NCBI RefSeq assembly: GCF_000146675.1
Contig: NZ_GL397214.1
Coordinates: 2,003,604-2,067,603, forward strand
Length of the DNA stretch: 64,000 nucleotides
Direction of reading: 5' to 3'
Source of the DNA: Hoylesella marshii DSM 16973 = JCM 13450
Lineage (GTDB): Bacteria; Bacteroidota; Bacteroidia; Bacteroidales; Bacteroidaceae
Position numbers and translations under genes: made by a program. The notes beneath the pieces are model-generated. The model was not told where the DNA came from and made no database searches. It saw nothing but the letters and a program-made list of their open reading frames with translations. Shown one piece after another: positions 1-9,728 of this stretch; position 1 is the stretch's first letter, and the number at the start of each line of letters is the position of its first letter.

Positions 1-5
1 TTGCC

Positions 6-13
6 TATCTTTG
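6..13 (+). promoter_or_regulatory. Bacteroidota -7 promoter box
   Basis: TATCTTTG fits the TAnnTTTG -7 box of the Bacteroidota primary sigma factor and lies 32 bases before the first gene. The matching -33 TTTG would fall outside the window, so only half of the promoter can be seen. Confidence 0.5.
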
Positions 14-45
14 TGCGCTAAAAACATTTAACAAAAAGAAAAGAA

Positions 46-1191
46 ATGTCAGCTGTTGAAATAAGAAAAGTCTCCACCAAGAAAGACTTAAAGGCATTCA
101 TTGAATTTCATTACGACTTGTATGCAGGCAACCCGTACGACGTGCCCAACCTTTATAGCGACGAGCTCAATACGCTGAGCAAAGACAAAAACGCAGCTTT
201 CGATTTTTGCGAGGCGGAATATTTCCTCGCCTACAAAGACAACCGCGTCGTCGGACGCATCGCAGCCATCATCAACCATAAAGCCAACAAAAAATGGGAG
301 CGTAAAAGCGTGCGCTTCGGCTGGATTGATTTCATCGACGACCGCGAAGTCTCTGCCGCTCTGCTCCGCGCCGTCGAAGACTACGGACGCGCCCACGGCA
401 TGCAAGAGATTGTAGGACCGCTCGGCTTCACCGATATGGACCCCGAAGGCATGCTCACAGCAGGATTCGACCATCTCGGCACCATGCCCACCGCCTACAA
501 CTACCCCTATTATCCCAAGCACATCGAGGCACTCGGTGGCTACGAAAAAGACAATGACTACGTGGAATACAAGATGAATGTCCCCGATGAAATCCCCGAG
601 AAATATACCAAAATCGCACAAATGGTGAGTGAACGCTACAACCTGCGCATCAAAAAACTCACCAAGAAAGACATCTTCCAAGGCGGATACGGAACACGCA
701 TCTTCGAACTTATCAACGCCACATTCAAAGACCTTTACGGCTATTCCGAACTCTCCCCGCGCCAAATCCGACAGTACGTCAACATGTACTTCCCCTACGC
801 CGACCTCAACCTCGTCACACTCATCGAAGATTGGAACGCCGACCGCAAACTCATAGGCGTAGGCATCACGTTCCCCTCCCTCTCCCGAGCACTCCAACGA
901 TGCCGACGCGGACGACTCCTCCCCTTCGGATGGTACCACCTCCTGCGCGCCATCAAGTTCCACAAAACAGATTCCGTAGACCTCCTCCTCATCGGCGTAC
1001 TCCCCGAATACAGAGCAAAAGGAGCCAACGCACTCCTCTTCGCCGACCTCATTCCCTATTACCAACGCTACGGATTCAAATGGGCGGAAAGCCAAATCGA
1101 AATGGAAACCAACCTCAACGTACAAAGCCAATGGGGGCCTCTCAATCCACACATGCACAAACGACGCCGCTGCTACAAACGCGCACTCTGA
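46..1191 (+). CDS. GNAT-like acyltransferase family protein
   Basis: A 381-residue cytosolic protein resembling a conserved Bacteroidota family with N-acetyltransferase-like fold. The N-terminal part (about residues 5-110) carries an [18 protein letters not shown] segment typical of GNAT beta strands, and the C-terminal part has [20 protein letters not shown] (about 312-331), which resembles the GNAT acetyl-CoA loop. The substrate is unknown. There is no signal peptide. The start at 46 follows an A/G-rich stretch and a -7 box at 6-13. The gene ends 19 bases before the topoisomerase gene, so the two are probably co-transcribed. The downstream half uses C-ending codons (AAC, ATC, CTC) very heavily, which also opens long false frames on the other strand. 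Fold assignment is moderate; enzymatic role is inference. Confidence 0.7.
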   Translation: MSAVEIRKVSTKKDLKAFIEFHYDLYAGNPYDVPNLYSDELNTLSKDKNAAFDFCEAEYFLAYKDNRVVGRIAAIINHKANKKWERKSVRFGWIDFIDDREVSAALLRAVEDYGRAHGMQEIVGPLGFTDMDPEGMLTAGFDHLGTMPTAYNYPYYPKHIEALGGYEKDNDYVEYKMNVPDEIPEKYTKIAQMVSERYNLRIKKLTKKDIFQGGYGTRIFELINATFKDLYGYSELSPRQIRQYVNMYFPYADLNLVTLIEDWNADRKLIGVGITFPSLSRALQRCRRGRLLPFGWYHLLRAIKFHKTDSVDLLLIGVLPEYRAKGANALLFADLIPYYQRYGFKWAESQIEMETNLNVQSQWGPLNPHMHKRRRCYKRAL

Positions 1192-1210
1192 CAAGCATAT
1201 CGACAACAAA

Positions 1211-3142
1211 ATGAAACCCGACGAAAACATCATTTACAACGACGATAACATCCGCCACCTCTCCGACATGGAACACGTCCGCACGCGACCGGGCATGTAC
1301 ATCGGACGACTCGGCGACGGCTCCCTCCCCGAAGACGGCATCTACGTTCTCCTCAAAGAAGTCATCGACAACTCCATCGACGAATTCAAAATGCACGCCG
1401 GAAAACGCATCGACATCGACATCGACGACAACCTCCGCGTCACCGTACGAGACTACGGAAGAGGCATCCCCCAAGGAAAGCTCATCGAAGCCGTCAGCAT
1501 GCTCAACACCGGAGGAAAATACGACTCCAAAGCCTTCAAAAAAAGCGTCGGGCTCAACGGCGTCGGACTCAAAGCCGTCAATGCCCTCAGCACACGATTC
1601 GAGGTGCGCTCCTACCGCGACTCCCAAGTACGCACAGCCATCTTCGAACGCGGACAGCTCATCACCGACACCACCACACCCTCCGACGACGAAAGCGGCA
1701 CACTCGTCGCCTTCACACCCGACAACACCATGTTCCTCAACTACCGATTCCACGACGACATCGTAGAGGACATGCTGCGCAACTACACCTACCTCAACAC
1801 CGGCCTCGCCATCATCTGCAACGGACGACGCATCCTCTCGCGAAACGGACTCGAAGACCTCCTGCAAGACACCATGACCAACGACGGCCTCTACCCCATC
1901 GTACACCTCGCCGCCGACGACATCGAAATCGCCTTCACACACGCCAACCAATACGGCGAAGAATACCACTCCTTCGTCAACGGACAACACACCACACAAG
2001 GAGGAACACACCAGAGCGCATTCAAAGAACACATCGCCAAAACCATCCGGGAATTTGCCGGAAAATCCTTCGACTCCAGCGACATCCGCAATGGACTCGT
2101 CGCCGCCATCGCCATCAACGTCGAAGAACCCATGTTCGAGAGCCAGACCAAAATCAAACTCGGCTCCCTCACCATGGCACCCGATGGCATCAGCATCAAC
2201 AAATACGTCGGTGACTTCCTCAAAACAGAACTCGACAACTTCCTCCACAAAAATCCCGACATCGCCGAAGCCATCCTCGCCAAAGTCCAAGAAAACGAAC
2301 GAGAGCGAAAGGCCATGGCCGGCGTCACCAAACTCGCCCGCGAACGCGCCAAGAAAGCCAACCTCCACAACCGAAAACTGCGCGACTGCCGCATCCACTA
2401 CAGCGACGTCAAAGACCCGCGCAAGGAGGAAGCCTGCATCTTTATTACCGAGGGAGACTCCGCCAGCGGAAGCATCACCAAGAGCCGCGACGTCAACACC
2501 CAAGCCGTCTTCTCCCTGCGCGGAAAACCCCTCAACTCCTTCGGACTTACCAAGAAAGTGGTCTATGAAAACGAGGAATTCAACCTCTTACAGGCTGCCC
2601 TCGACATCGAAGACGGCCTCGACACACTGCGCTACAACAAAGTCATCGTCGCCACCGACGCCGACGTCGATGGCATGCATATCCGACTGCTCATCATCAC
2701 CTTCTTCCTCCAATTCTTCCCTGAACTTATCAAAAAAGGTCACGTCTACGTCCTGCAAACCCCGCTCTTTCGCGTCCGCAACCGCCGCACCCGAATCGCC
2801 GACAAGACCGTAGTGGCGAACTTCGACGAAAAGGCCACCGCCGGCAGTCGCAAAGCCGATTTCATTACCCGCTACTGCTATTCCGACGAAGAGAGACTCA
2901 CGGCCATCCGGGAATTAGGCCCCGAACCCGAGATAACGCGCTTCAAAGGCCTCGGCGAAATATCGCCCGAGGAGTTCGCCCACTTCATAGGTGCCGACAT
3001 GAGGCTCGAACAGGTAACCTTGCACAAAAACGACCAAGTACAACGCTTGTTAGAGTACTATATGGGCAAGAACACCATGGAACGGCAAAACTTTATCATC
3101 AACAACCTCGTCATAGAAGAAGACAAGCCCAACGGAGAGTGA
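1211..3142 (+). CDS. parE: DNA topoisomerase IV subunit B (GyrB/ParE family)
   Basis: ATPase subunit of a type IIA topoisomerase, which passes one DNA duplex through another and unlinks chromosomes with a ParC partner not in this window. The 643 residues show the GHKL ATPase site (E50 and N54 in [20 protein letters not shown] near 81, [14 protein letters not shown] near 114-127), the QTK loop lysine near 314, and the TOPRIM metal site EGDSASGS near 414 with DADVDG near 483, then RFKGLGE near the end. The length fits ParE (about 630-650) better than the longer GyrB of many bacteria, and gyrB is expected elsewhere. Codons are strongly biased to C in the third position, and an antisense open frame of 453 codons within it is a by-product of that bias. 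Confidence 0.93.
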   Translation: MKPDENIIYNDDNIRHLSDMEHVRTRPGMYIGRLGDGSLPEDGIYVLLKEVIDNSIDEFKMHAGKRIDIDIDDNLRVTVRDYGRGIPQGKLIEAVSMLNTGGKYDSKAFKKSVGLNGVGLKAVNALSTRFEVRSYRDSQVRTAIFERGQLITDTTTPSDDESGTLVAFTPDNTMFLNYRFHDDIVEDMLRNYTYLNTGLAIICNGRRILSRNGLEDLLQDTMTNDGLYPIVHLAADDIEIAFTHANQYGEEYHSFVNGQHTTQGGTHQSAFKEHIAKTIREFAGKSFDSSDIRNGLVAAIAINVEEPMFESQTKIKLGSLTMAPDGISINKYVGDFLKTELDNFLHKNPDIAEAILAKVQENERERKAMAGVTKLARERAKKANLHNRKLRDCRIHYSDVKDPRKEEACIFITEGDSASGSITKSRDVNTQAVFSLRGKPLNSFGLTKKVVYENEEFNLLQAALDIEDGLDTLRYNKVIVATDADVDGMHIRLLIITFFLQFFPELIKKGHVYVLQTPLFRVRNRRTRIADKTVVANFDEKATAGSRKADFITRYCYSDEERLTAIRELGPEPEITRFKGLGEISPEEFAHFIGADMRLEQVTLHKNDQVQRLLEYYMGKNTMERQNFIINNLVIEEDKPNGE

Positions 3143-3173
3143 TTAAAAACAAAAATAGTTCCTTCCCAAGCCG

Positions 3174-3221
3174 TTCCCTCCTATGTATTTTCTCATACAC
3201 CCGGGAGGGAATGGATTTTTT
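3174..3221 (+). terminator. Terminator after parE
   Basis: Eight-base arms TTCCCTCC (3174-3181) and GGAGGGAA (3204-3211) enclose a 22-base loop, which itself can pair weakly. A T-rich run at 3216-3221 follows. It lies 32 bases past the parE stop. Confidence 0.6.
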
Positions 3222-3486
3222 CATGCCGTAACCTCTATATACCTCTTTGAGTTGCTTCCGATACCAACTACTTTTATATCGGAGCTCTCATCTTTATATA
3301 GGTGGATAGCTAAAACTGATTTTTAGGCGGCAGATGAAGTAAGGAAGATATGTAAAAGGGAGAATAATTGATAAAATGAACGATGAATAATTAATTTTAT
3401 GGATTTTTACTCATTATTTATGATATAAATAATCAGAATTGTGGACTTTTACTAACTATATCCATGTATTTTTAAAACAAAAAAAG

Positions 3487-3515
3487 CTTGGAGATAGAAA
3501 AAATGATTATATTTG
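3487..3515 (+). promoter_or_regulatory. Promoter of the AraC-type gene
   Basis: TATATTTG at 3508-3515 matches the -7 consensus exactly. CTTG at 3487-3490 is a possible degraded -33 element at a 17-base spacing. It is 22 bases before the start codon. Confidence 0.5.
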
Positions 3516-3537
3516 CAGGTATTAAAAACCAATAGCT

Positions 3538-4074
3538 ATGAATAGAAATGATTTCTATGACTTCGAGGAACTTGAATATTACGAAAAGCGTAAATTTCAT
3601 AGCCTCGAAATGAATATACCTCCTCAATTCACATTTGATGACTTGTATATTATTCCATTCTCTAAAAAACGAATATTCGATGAGAATGGCAATGTACATT
3701 ACATTGCTATCGAGCGCAATTTTTCTCCATCCGGAATATATTTACTCGATGAACTTGTGAAAGAAATCTATCACGACACCTTTTCAGCTCATTCTTTTTG
3801 CAAGGAAAGGAAACTCGAGGAGCGACAACTCCAAGCATTTGTTACGATACTTACCGGAATGACCCCGAGCACACTATTCACACGGTGGAAGATAAGAAAC
3901 GCATTGATGTACCTGCGATACACGGATATGGATATAGGTCAAGTGGCTATAGAGAGCGGATTCAGAACCTCGGGAGCCATGCGCCATGCACTGCAGTCCA
4001 CAAAAGAACTAAAGCCCACCACTCTGCGTCGCTTTCTACAGCAAAAAAACGATTTGGGACGTTACATTCGTTAA
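3538..4074 (+). CDS. Short AraC-type HTH regulator
   Basis: A 178-residue protein whose C-terminal half (about 85-170) has the two-helix-turn-helix layout of AraC/XylS regulators: a segment ending in LTGMTPSTLFTRWKIRNAL, then IGQVAIESGFRTSGAMRHAL and a final helix LKPTTLRRF. The N-terminal ~80 residues are charged, have no recognisable sensor or cupin domain and do not look like a membrane segment. It is therefore shorter than the usual 280-300-residue AraC proteins and may be a stand-alone DNA-binding module. The S41 protease gene begins 65 bases downstream in the same direction, so it could be its target or operon partner; that is inference only. Confidence 0.7.
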   Translation: MNRNDFYDFEELEYYEKRKFHSLEMNIPPQFTFDDLYIIPFSKKRIFDENGNVHYIAIERNFSPSGIYLLDELVKEIYHDTFSAHSFCKERKLEERQLQAFVTILTGMTPSTLFTRWKIRNALMYLRYTDMDIGQVAIESGFRTSGAMRHALQSTKELKPTTLRRFLQQKNDLGRYIR

Positions 4075-4139
4075 GCGGAGTTATCAAACATCCTTTTTCT
4101 GATTCCCTTTTCATTCATTTACTTATAAAACATACCCTT

Positions 4140-5786
4140 ATGAACAATTCCTTAAAAGATAGAGCTTTCAACATGACTCATTTCATCTACTTTGATTTAA
4201 AATTACTGCTTTTCTTGCTCTTTGCTATGGGTTGGATGATGCCTACAGCCAATGCACAGACCACCATTCGGTTAGGCAGAGAGTCGCCGATTTATAAATT
4301 GCAGTTTGCTGAAATGGCCATTAATAATTTATATGTCGATTCAGTCAACGAAGAGAGCTTAGTGGAAGATGCGATACGCGGCATGCTCGAAAAACTCGAT
4401 CCACATTCTTCTTATATCTCTGCCAAAGAAGTGAAAGCAATGAATGAGCCGCTGCAAGGTAGTTTCGATGGTATCGGTATTCAGTTCAATGTATTTACAG
4501 ATACACTCATGGTTGTGCAAACTATCTCCGGTGGTCCGTCAGCTCGTGCCGGTATTCTTGCCGGCGACCGAATTGTAAATGTAGATGATACCGTTATCGC
4601 CGGTGTGAAGCTCTCGCGCGAAGAAATGGTGCGCAAACTTCGTGGTACTCATGGCTCGATAGTCAGAGTAGGCATCATACGTCCGGGTATCAAAGGCATG
4701 CTATCATTCTCTATCAAACGTGACAAGATTCCTTTGTATTCTGTCGATGCAGTTTATATGATTCGTCCCGGCATTGGTTATATCCGTATCGGCAATTTTG
4801 CCGCAACTACATACAACGAGTTCATGAATGCACTCTCTCGCCTGAGAAGCAAAGGAATGCAGCATTTGATACTCGACTTGCAGGAAAATGGCGGCGGCTA
4901 TATGGAAGCAGCCGTAAAAGTAGCCAACGAGTTTCTCGACAAGGGAGACATGATTGTTTATACCAAGGGCAGGAATTATGTACAGAATGCCGAATACCGC
5001 GCAGATGGCAACGGATGTATGCGCAAGGGGCAAATTGTAGTATTGATAGATGAATTTTCTGCTTCTGCCTCTGAAATTGTAGCGGGAGCTTTGCAAGACC
5101 AAGACCGCGGCACTATCGTTGGCCGCAGGTCTTTCGGAAAAGGTCTTGTGCAGCGTCCCGTAGACCTTCCGGATGGCAGCATGATTCGTTTAACCATAGC
5201 CCATTACTATACACCTGCCGGCCGTTGCATTCAAAAGCCCTATCGGAAAGGCGGACTACGCGACTATGCTTCTGAACTTGATAACCGACTAAAAAGAGGC
5301 GAGCTCATGCACGCCGACAGCATTCATTTTGCCGATTCACTACGCTACAAGACGCTCCGCTTAGGTCGCACGGTATATGGAGGCGGCGGCATCATGCCCG
5401 ATGACTTTGTTTCGCTCGATACGCTCCATTTCACGAGCTTTCACCGCAAGCTCATGGCCAAAAGCATTATTATCAATGCTCATTTGCGCTACTTCGACCA
5501 ACATCGGAAACGTCTCAAAGCCCTATATAAGAGCTTCGATGATTTTAACTCCCGCTACGAAGTGCCCGCCGAGGAGCTCGACAGCATTTTAGCTGAAGGC
5601 GAGCGATTGGACATCAAACCCGCAGATGCCGAAGAACGCCGCCGCACGCTCGACTACATCCGCATGCAGCTGAAAGGTCTCGTCGCCCGTGATTTATGGA
5701 ATGTCAGCGAGTATTTCCAAGTTGTCAATGAGAAATCCGACATAGTGAACCGAGCTTTACATATCTTGCAACAGTCAGCTCGGTAG
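4140..5786 (+). CDS. Exported S41 (C-terminal processing type) peptidase
   Basis: A serine protease of the CtpA/Prc family acting outside the cytoplasm, probably in the periplasm. From the ATG at 4140 the product is 548 residues: a hydrophobic export signal (FDLKLLLFLLFAMGWMM, cleavage likely after ANA before QTT), an N-terminal region, a PDZ domain (GSFDGIGIQF to the GILAGDRIVNVD segment), and an S41 catalytic core with SASASE carrying the nucleophile and the base lysine about 25 residues later in RRSFGKGLVQ. An in-frame ATG at 4173 is an equally possible start. The open frame extends upstream to 3798, but that overlaps the AraC-type gene in another frame and is not needed. About 180 residues follow the core, ending in charged helices. 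Substrate unknown. Confidence 0.85.
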   Translation: MNNSLKDRAFNMTHFIYFDLKLLLFLLFAMGWMMPTANAQTTIRLGRESPIYKLQFAEMAINNLYVDSVNEESLVEDAIRGMLEKLDPHSSYISAKEVKAMNEPLQGSFDGIGIQFNVFTDTLMVVQTISGGPSARAGILAGDRIVNVDDTVIAGVKLSREEMVRKLRGTHGSIVRVGIIRPGIKGMLSFSIKRDKIPLYSVDAVYMIRPGIGYIRIGNFAATTYNEFMNALSRLRSKGMQHLILDLQENGGGYMEAAVKVANEFLDKGDMIVYTKGRNYVQNAEYRADGNGCMRKGQIVVLIDEFSASASEIVAGALQDQDRGTIVGRRSFGKGLVQRPVDLPDGSMIRLTIAHYYTPAGRCIQKPYRKGGLRDYASELDNRLKRGELMHADSIHFADSLRYKTLRLGRTVYGGGGIMPDDFVSLDTLHFTSFHRKLMAKSIIINAHLRYFDQHRKRLKALYKSFDDFNSRYEVPAEELDSILAEGERLDIKPADAEERRRTLDYIRMQLKGLVARDLWNVSEYFQVVNEKSDIVNRALHILQQSAR

Positions 5787-5799
5787 TGACTGTTGCAAG
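5765..5799. terminator. Bidirectional hairpin between S41 peptidase and prfC
   Basis: Perfect 13-bp arms CTTGCAACAGTCA (5765-5777) and TGACTGTTGCAAG (5787-5799) with a 9-base loop. The S41 stop codon (5784-5786) is in the loop. The two flanking genes converge with only 24 bases between them, so the hairpin probably serves both. There is no clear T tract on either side. Confidence 0.55.
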
Positions 5800-5810
5800 A
5801 GCCTCCCGAC

Positions 5811-7376
5811 TTAGAACTCGGAAGTGAAATGAAAGTGAATGTGCTCGAAATCCTGCTGTGCCATGGCGAGTACATAGCTCGAATCAGCGAGGAACACGTC
5901 TCGTCCGTCTCTGTCTTTCGCCATGTACTGGTATTTCCGCTTTTTGAAGGCAGCTAATTCGTCGTCGGAGTCGGCATCAATCCAGCAGGCCTTGAATAAA
6001 TGTACCGGTTGCCAGCGGCACAAGGCGTTGTACTCATGTTCCAAGCGGTATTGGATGACCTCAAACTGAAGTTGTCCGACTGTTCCGATAATTCGCCTGC
6101 CATCGAAGTCTTTGACAAAAAGCTGTGCGACCCCCTCATCCATCAACTGCTCTACGCCCTTGATGAATTGTTTGCTGCGCATGGGATCGGCGTTCTCGAT
6201 GTATTTGAAAAGTTCCGGTGAGAAGGAAGGCAAGCCTTTGAAGTGGAGTTGTTCGCCTTCGGACAAGGTGTCGCCGATTTTGAAGACGCCGTTGTCGGGC
6301 AGGCCTACGATGTCGCCGGCGTAGGCTTCGTCTATCGTGCTCTTGCGCTGGGCGAGGAACTGTGTGGGGGAGGAGAAGCGCATCGTTTTCCCCTGCGCGA
6401 CGTGTAAATAGGGCTTGTTGCGCTCAAATCGCCCGCTGCAGACCTTGCAGAAGGCGATGCAGGAGCGGTGGTTGGGGTCGATGTTGGCTGTAATCTTGAA
6501 GATGAAGCCGGTGAACTTCTGTTCGTCGGGTTGCACGATGCGCTCGACGGCTGCGACCGGCCGCGGACTTGGTGCGATGCGTACGAAGCAGTCGAGGAGC
6601 TCCTGCACGCCGAAATTGTTGAGCGCGCTGCCGAAGAAGACGGGCGCGAGGCGTGCGTCGAGGTAGTCGGCCACGTCGAAGGGGGGATAAACGCCCTCGA
6701 CGAGCTGCAAGTCGTCGCGGAGTTTGCGGGCATCGGCATCGCCTACGTGGGCTTCGAGCTCGGTGCTGCTGATGTCTACCTCGACGGTTTCGGTGACGCG
6801 TTGTTTGTCGGGTCGGAAGAGGTTGAGGCGTTGCTCGTAGATGTTGTAGACGCCTTGGAACTTTGCCCCCTGATTGATAGGCCACGAGAGCGGGCGGACT
6901 TGTATTTGGAGTTCGTGTTCGAGTTCGTCGAGTAGGTCGAACGGGTCGCGTCCTTCGCGGTCCATCTTGTTGATGAAGATGATGACGGGGGTGTTTCTCA
7001 TGCGGCAGACTTCCATGAGGCGGCGTGTTTGGGTCTCGACGCCTTTGGCTCCGTCTACGACGATGATGACGGAATCGACGGCAGTGAGGGTTCGGTAGGT
7101 ATCTTCGGCGAAGTCTTGGTGGCCTGGTGTGTCGAGGATATTTACTTTGTAGTCGCCGTAGTCGAACTCCATGACGGAGGTGGATACGGAGATGCCGCGT
7201 TGCTTTTCGATGTCCATCCAGTCGGATGTGGCGGACTTTCTTATTTTGTTGTTTTTAACGGCGCCGGCGACTTGGATTTGTCCTCCAAAGAGGAGGAACT
7301 TCTCGGTGAGTGTGGTTTTGCCGGCGTCGGGGTGGGATATGATGGCGAAGGTGCGTCTTCTTTCTATTTCGTTCAT
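5811..7376 (-). CDS. prfC: Peptide chain release factor 3
   Basis: Translational GTPase that removes RF1/RF2 from the ribosome after termination. The 521-residue product has all G motifs: [12 protein letters not shown] (G1, near residue 16), [16 protein letters not shown] (G3), and [13 protein letters not shown] (G4), where the RDPFDL run is characteristic of RF3. Domain II and the RF3 C-terminal domain ([20 protein letters not shown], then [19 protein letters not shown]) are complete. It is the last gene of a leftward run LysE - DUF4924 - rfbD - prfC, 18 bases after rfbD. The start at 7376 ([20 protein letters not shown]) fits the family. Confidence 0.95.
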   Translation of the reverse strand: MNEIERRRTFAIISHPDAGKTTLTEKFLLFGGQIQVAGAVKNNKIRKSATSDWMDIEKQRGISVSTSVMEFDYGDYKVNILDTPGHQDFAEDTYRTLTAVDSVIIVVDGAKGVETQTRRLMEVCRMRNTPVIIFINKMDREGRDPFDLLDELEHELQIQVRPLSWPINQGAKFQGVYNIYEQRLNLFRPDKQRVTETVEVDISSTELEAHVGDADARKLRDDLQLVEGVYPPFDVADYLDARLAPVFFGSALNNFGVQELLDCFVRIAPSPRPVAAVERIVQPDEQKFTGFIFKITANIDPNHRSCIAFCKVCSGRFERNKPYLHVAQGKTMRFSSPTQFLAQRKSTIDEAYAGDIVGLPDNGVFKIGDTLSEGEQLHFKGLPSFSPELFKYIENADPMRSKQFIKGVEQLMDEGVAQLFVKDFDGRRIIGTVGQLQFEVIQYRLEHEYNALCRWQPVHLFKACWIDADSDDELAAFKKRKYQYMAKDRDGRDVFLADSSYVLAMAQQDFEHIHFHFTSEF

Positions 7377-7394
7377 AGGTGTAGCGGGTTTGGA

Positions 7395-8249
7395 TTAGGC
7401 TTCGAGCCGGTCGATGCAGTGGTTGAGTGCGTCTTCCCAATGTCGGATTTCGATGCCGAGTGTGCGTTTGATTTTCGTTTTGTCGAGCAGCGAATAGAAT
7501 GGTCGCTGGGCGGGTGTGGGATATTCGGCCGTGTGCAAGGGGTGGACGGTGCAGGTGTGGATGCGGGCGATGCGATGGATGGCGACGGCGAAGTCGTACC
7601 ACGAAGTTGCGCCTTCATTGGTGAAGTGATAGATGCCGGCCGGTAAGGGCTTGCGCAAGGCTGCGACGATGGCGATGGCAAGGTCGTGGGCGTAGGTCGG
7701 TGTGCCGATTTGGTCGAAGACGACGCCGAGGTTTTCGCGTTCGCGTCCTAAGCGGAGCATGGTTTTCACGAAGTTGTTGCCGAACGGACTGTAGAGCCAT
7801 GCCGTGCGGATGACGATGGTGTCGGGGCATGCGGCGATGGCGGCGCGTTCTCCGGAGAGCTTTGTTTGTCCGTAAACGCCTGTGGGGCGGGGGGTGTCGG
7901 TCTCGGTATAGGGTTGATGGGCGGTGCCGTCGAAGACGTAGTCGGTTGAGATTTGAATGAGTCGTCCGCCGTGTTTGGCCATCGCGCGGGCGAGGTATTC
8001 GGGGGCAAGGGCGTTGAGGATGCGGCATCGTTCGGCATCTTCTTCGGCTTTGTCTACAGCGGTATAGGCGGCGCAGTTTACGATGGAATCGATGCGATGT
8101 TTGTCTACGTAGGCTTCGATGGCTGTGGGGTCGGTGATGTCGAGTTCTTCGATGTCGGCGTTTGTCCAGCGGATGTCGTCGTTTTCTTTTTGCAACAGGC
8201 GGAGTTCTCTACCGAGCTGTCCGTTGCATCCGGTTATCAATACGTTCAT
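7395..8249 (-). CDS. rfbD: dTDP-4-dehydrorhamnose reductase
   Basis: NADPH-dependent last step of dTDP-L-rhamnose synthesis, a precursor for surface polysaccharide. The 284 residues start with a Rossmann motif (ITGCNGQLGRELR), followed by the family signature STDYVFDG near residue 95-102 and the short-chain dehydrogenase catalytic pair YGQTK near 129-133. The other rhamnose genes (rfbA, B, C) are not in this window. It lies 27 bases after the DUF4924 gene and 18 bases before prfC, suggesting one transcript. The grouping with prfC seems to be positional rather than functional. Confidence 0.9.
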   Translation of the reverse strand: MNVLITGCNGQLGRELRLLQKENDDIRWTNADIEELDITDPTAIEAYVDKHRIDSIVNCAAYTAVDKAEEDAERCRILNALAPEYLARAMAKHGGRLIQISTDYVFDGTAHQPYTETDTPRPTGVYGQTKLSGERAAIAACPDTIVIRTAWLYSPFGNNFVKTMLRLGRERENLGVVFDQIGTPTYAHDLAIAIVAALRKPLPAGIYHFTNEGATSWYDFAVAIHRIARIHTCTVHPLHTAEYPTPAQRPFYSLLDKTKIKRTLGIEIRHWEDALNHCIDRLEA

Positions 8250-8276
8250 GTTATCAAGTGGATGGTCTGTTTTCTT

Positions 8277-8825
8277 TTATTCGTCCTCGAAGCGGAGGCC
8301 TTCGGTTTTGTCCTTTTGATAGTAGTCGGCGAGCATGCCGATGAAGGTGGTGATTTCGGTGATGGCATGCTGTGTCTCGGTGCTTATGTTTTTTTTCTGC
8401 AATCGCAGCAGCATCACGCCGTAGAGGGATTCGAGGCAGGTTTCGATTTCGTCTTTTTCTTTGTCGCCGCGGTTGCGAAGCTCTACGATAAAGGGCAGCA
8501 CTTTGTAATATTCTGCCGTGTAGAAGGGGAATTTATTGGAGCGGAGCAGCATGGCGTGCAGCTCTCTGAGCTGTTCGACCACGAGTTTGTTGATTTGCAG
8601 ATGTCCGCGTTCCCGGCATCCTTCTTCGTTCATCATGCGCACGAGGTTGCCGTACCAATCGGTCATCTCTTCTTTTTGTGTGTCGGAATAGGAGAAGTTT
8701 CCGATATATTCTTTACGGATGCGGCTCAGCGAGCAGTCGTATGCGCGGATGAGGTCTTCTACCTGCCACATATACAGCAGGTATTCGGCAATGCTTTTTT
8801 TTCGTAATTCTTGTGCAATATACAT
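8277..8825 (-). CDS. DUF4924 family protein
   Basis: A 182-residue cytosolic, helix-rich and charged protein of unknown role. The start MYIAQELRKKSIAEYLLYMW and the pattern of conserved aromatic and acidic residues match what I recall of DUF4924, a Bacteroidota-specific family. The open frame extends 22 codons further upstream (to 8891), but those residues (rich in Thr, Arg, Pro) look unlike the family, so I choose the ATG at 8825. Placed between the LysE exporter and rfbD in a leftward run. No catalytic motif is visible. Confidence 0.65.
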   Translation of the reverse strand: MYIAQELRKKSIAEYLLYMWQVEDLIRAYDCSLSRIRKEYIGNFSYSDTQKEEMTDWYGNLVRMMNEEGCRERGHLQINKLVVEQLRELHAMLLRSNKFPFYTAEYYKVLPFIVELRNRGDKEKDEIETCLESLYGVMLLRLQKKNISTETQHAITEITTFIGMLADYYQKDKTEGLRFEDE

Positions 8826-8901
8826 CTTGTCGAAGTTGGTTGAGCATGTATTGGGGCGTGTGCGGGTCTCTTCCGAAATGCTTGGAAGCATCTTTGCGCC
8901 G

Positions 8902-9570
8902 TCAATATTGGAACGTGTAGATGTTGAAAAGGGTTCCTATGAGCATGAGAATGGAGAAGAATACCACGACGCCCCCGATAATCTTGTTGATTAACAGGAT
9001 TCCGTCGTTGGTGAAACGGCCGCGTATCTTATCGATGAGCCACGTCAGTCCGAACCACCACAGCAGTGCGCCGAGCACGATGCCGAGGAATCCCATGCCT
9101 GTCTCCAGCGGGTGTCCGGGCATGACAAAGGCAAATTGCGCGAAACACGCCACGAAGAGAAAGAGAATCAAAGGATTGGAAAACGTGACTAAAAAGGCAG
9201 TCACGCCGTTGTGGATAAGCGTCCCTTTCTTGTTGCCGCTCACGTGCATCTTCTTTGTGGGATTGCTTTTGAAGCAATACAGCCCGAAGAGCATGAGCAT
9301 CACGCTGCCAAACAGCTGCAATACAAACCGCGTGTGAGGCTGTGTAATCAAGTCCATGATAAAACTCATGCCAAGTCCTGCGATGAGAGCATAGATGATG
9401 TCGCTCACGCAAGCCCCGACTCCGGTCACAAAACCGTACCATCGGCCTTTGTTCAACGTGCGTTGCACACACAAGACTCCTACCGGTCCCATAGGCGCTG
9501 AGGCGAAGATTCCAATGAGAACGCCTTTTAAAGCCAAGTCTAAAATATCGATATGAAAAGGAAATGGCAT
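8902..9570 (-). CDS. LysE-type amino-acid exporter
   Basis: An inner-membrane protein of about 222 residues with six predicted hydrophobic segments. The segment GVLIGIFASAPMGPVGVLCVQRTLNKGRWYG near the N terminus is the family signature (the P-x-GP-V-G motif followed by a basic loop). The substrate cannot be read from sequence; relatives export lysine, threonine or homoserine lactones. I choose the ATG at 9570 (MPFPFHIDIL) rather than the open-frame limit at 9609, because the extra 13 residues lie over the probable promoter. It begins a leftward gene series, 76 bases ahead of the DUF4924 gene. Confidence 0.85.
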   Translation of the reverse strand: MPFPFHIDILDLALKGVLIGIFASAPMGPVGVLCVQRTLNKGRWYGFVTGVGACVSDIIYALIAGLGMSFIMDLITQPHTRFVLQLFGSVMLMLFGLYCFKSNPTKKMHVSGNKKGTLIHNGVTAFLVTFSNPLILFLFVACFAQFAFVMPGHPLETGMGFLGIVLGALLWWFGLTWLIDKIRGRFTNDGILLINKIIGGVVVFFSILMLIGTLFNIYTFQY

Positions 9571-9578
9571 AGTGGCTG

Positions 9579-9610
9579 CAAAGTTGCGAAAATAAAGTGA
9601 GATGAGCAAA
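9579..9610 (-). promoter_or_regulatory. Possible promoter of the LysE gene
   Basis: On the minus strand TTTG (9607-9610), 20 bases, then CAACTTTG (9579-9586), one mismatch from TAnnTTTG. The implied leader before the ATG at 9570 would be only a few bases long, which is unusual. Confidence 0.4.
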
Positions 9611-9625
9611 TTTCAGTCTTAAAAG

Positions 9626-9656
9626 TTTGCACACTACCATATTTTTCATAACTTTG
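9626..9656 (+). promoter_or_regulatory. Promoter of the ROK kinase gene
   Basis: Complete Bacteroidota promoter: TTTG at 9626-9629, 19-base spacer, TAACTTTG at 9649-9656. The predicted leader is about 65 bases long. Confidence 0.75.
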
Positions 9657-9728
9657 TCAGAGTTATCAGGATAAACGTATCCTCCCTTATCGTAAACATC
9701 AACTATTATATCAAACAACTAAACGAGT

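Larger units (their letters stand above)
3143..3537. other. 395-bp intergenic stretch
   Basis: Holds a terminator for parE at its left end and a promoter for the AraC-type gene at its right end. The middle (about 3225-3485) is AT-rich, with no open frame, repeat or RNA gene that I can support. Confidence 0.6.

Noticed and set aside
88..1233. Leftward open frame of 381 codons opposite the GNAT-like gene
   Set aside because: It mirrors the sense gene exactly in extent, has low-complexity Val/Glu/Phe composition from C-ending sense codons, and no recognisable domain.
1142..2503. Leftward open frame of 453 codons opposite parE
   Set aside because: Composition is mostly Val, Asp, Gly and Phe, as expected from reading C-biased codons in reverse. 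parE on the other strand has full catalytic motifs.
3798..4139. N-terminal extension of the S41 peptidase open frame
   Set aside because: It overlaps the AraC-type gene in another frame, and the signal peptide follows the ATG at 4140.
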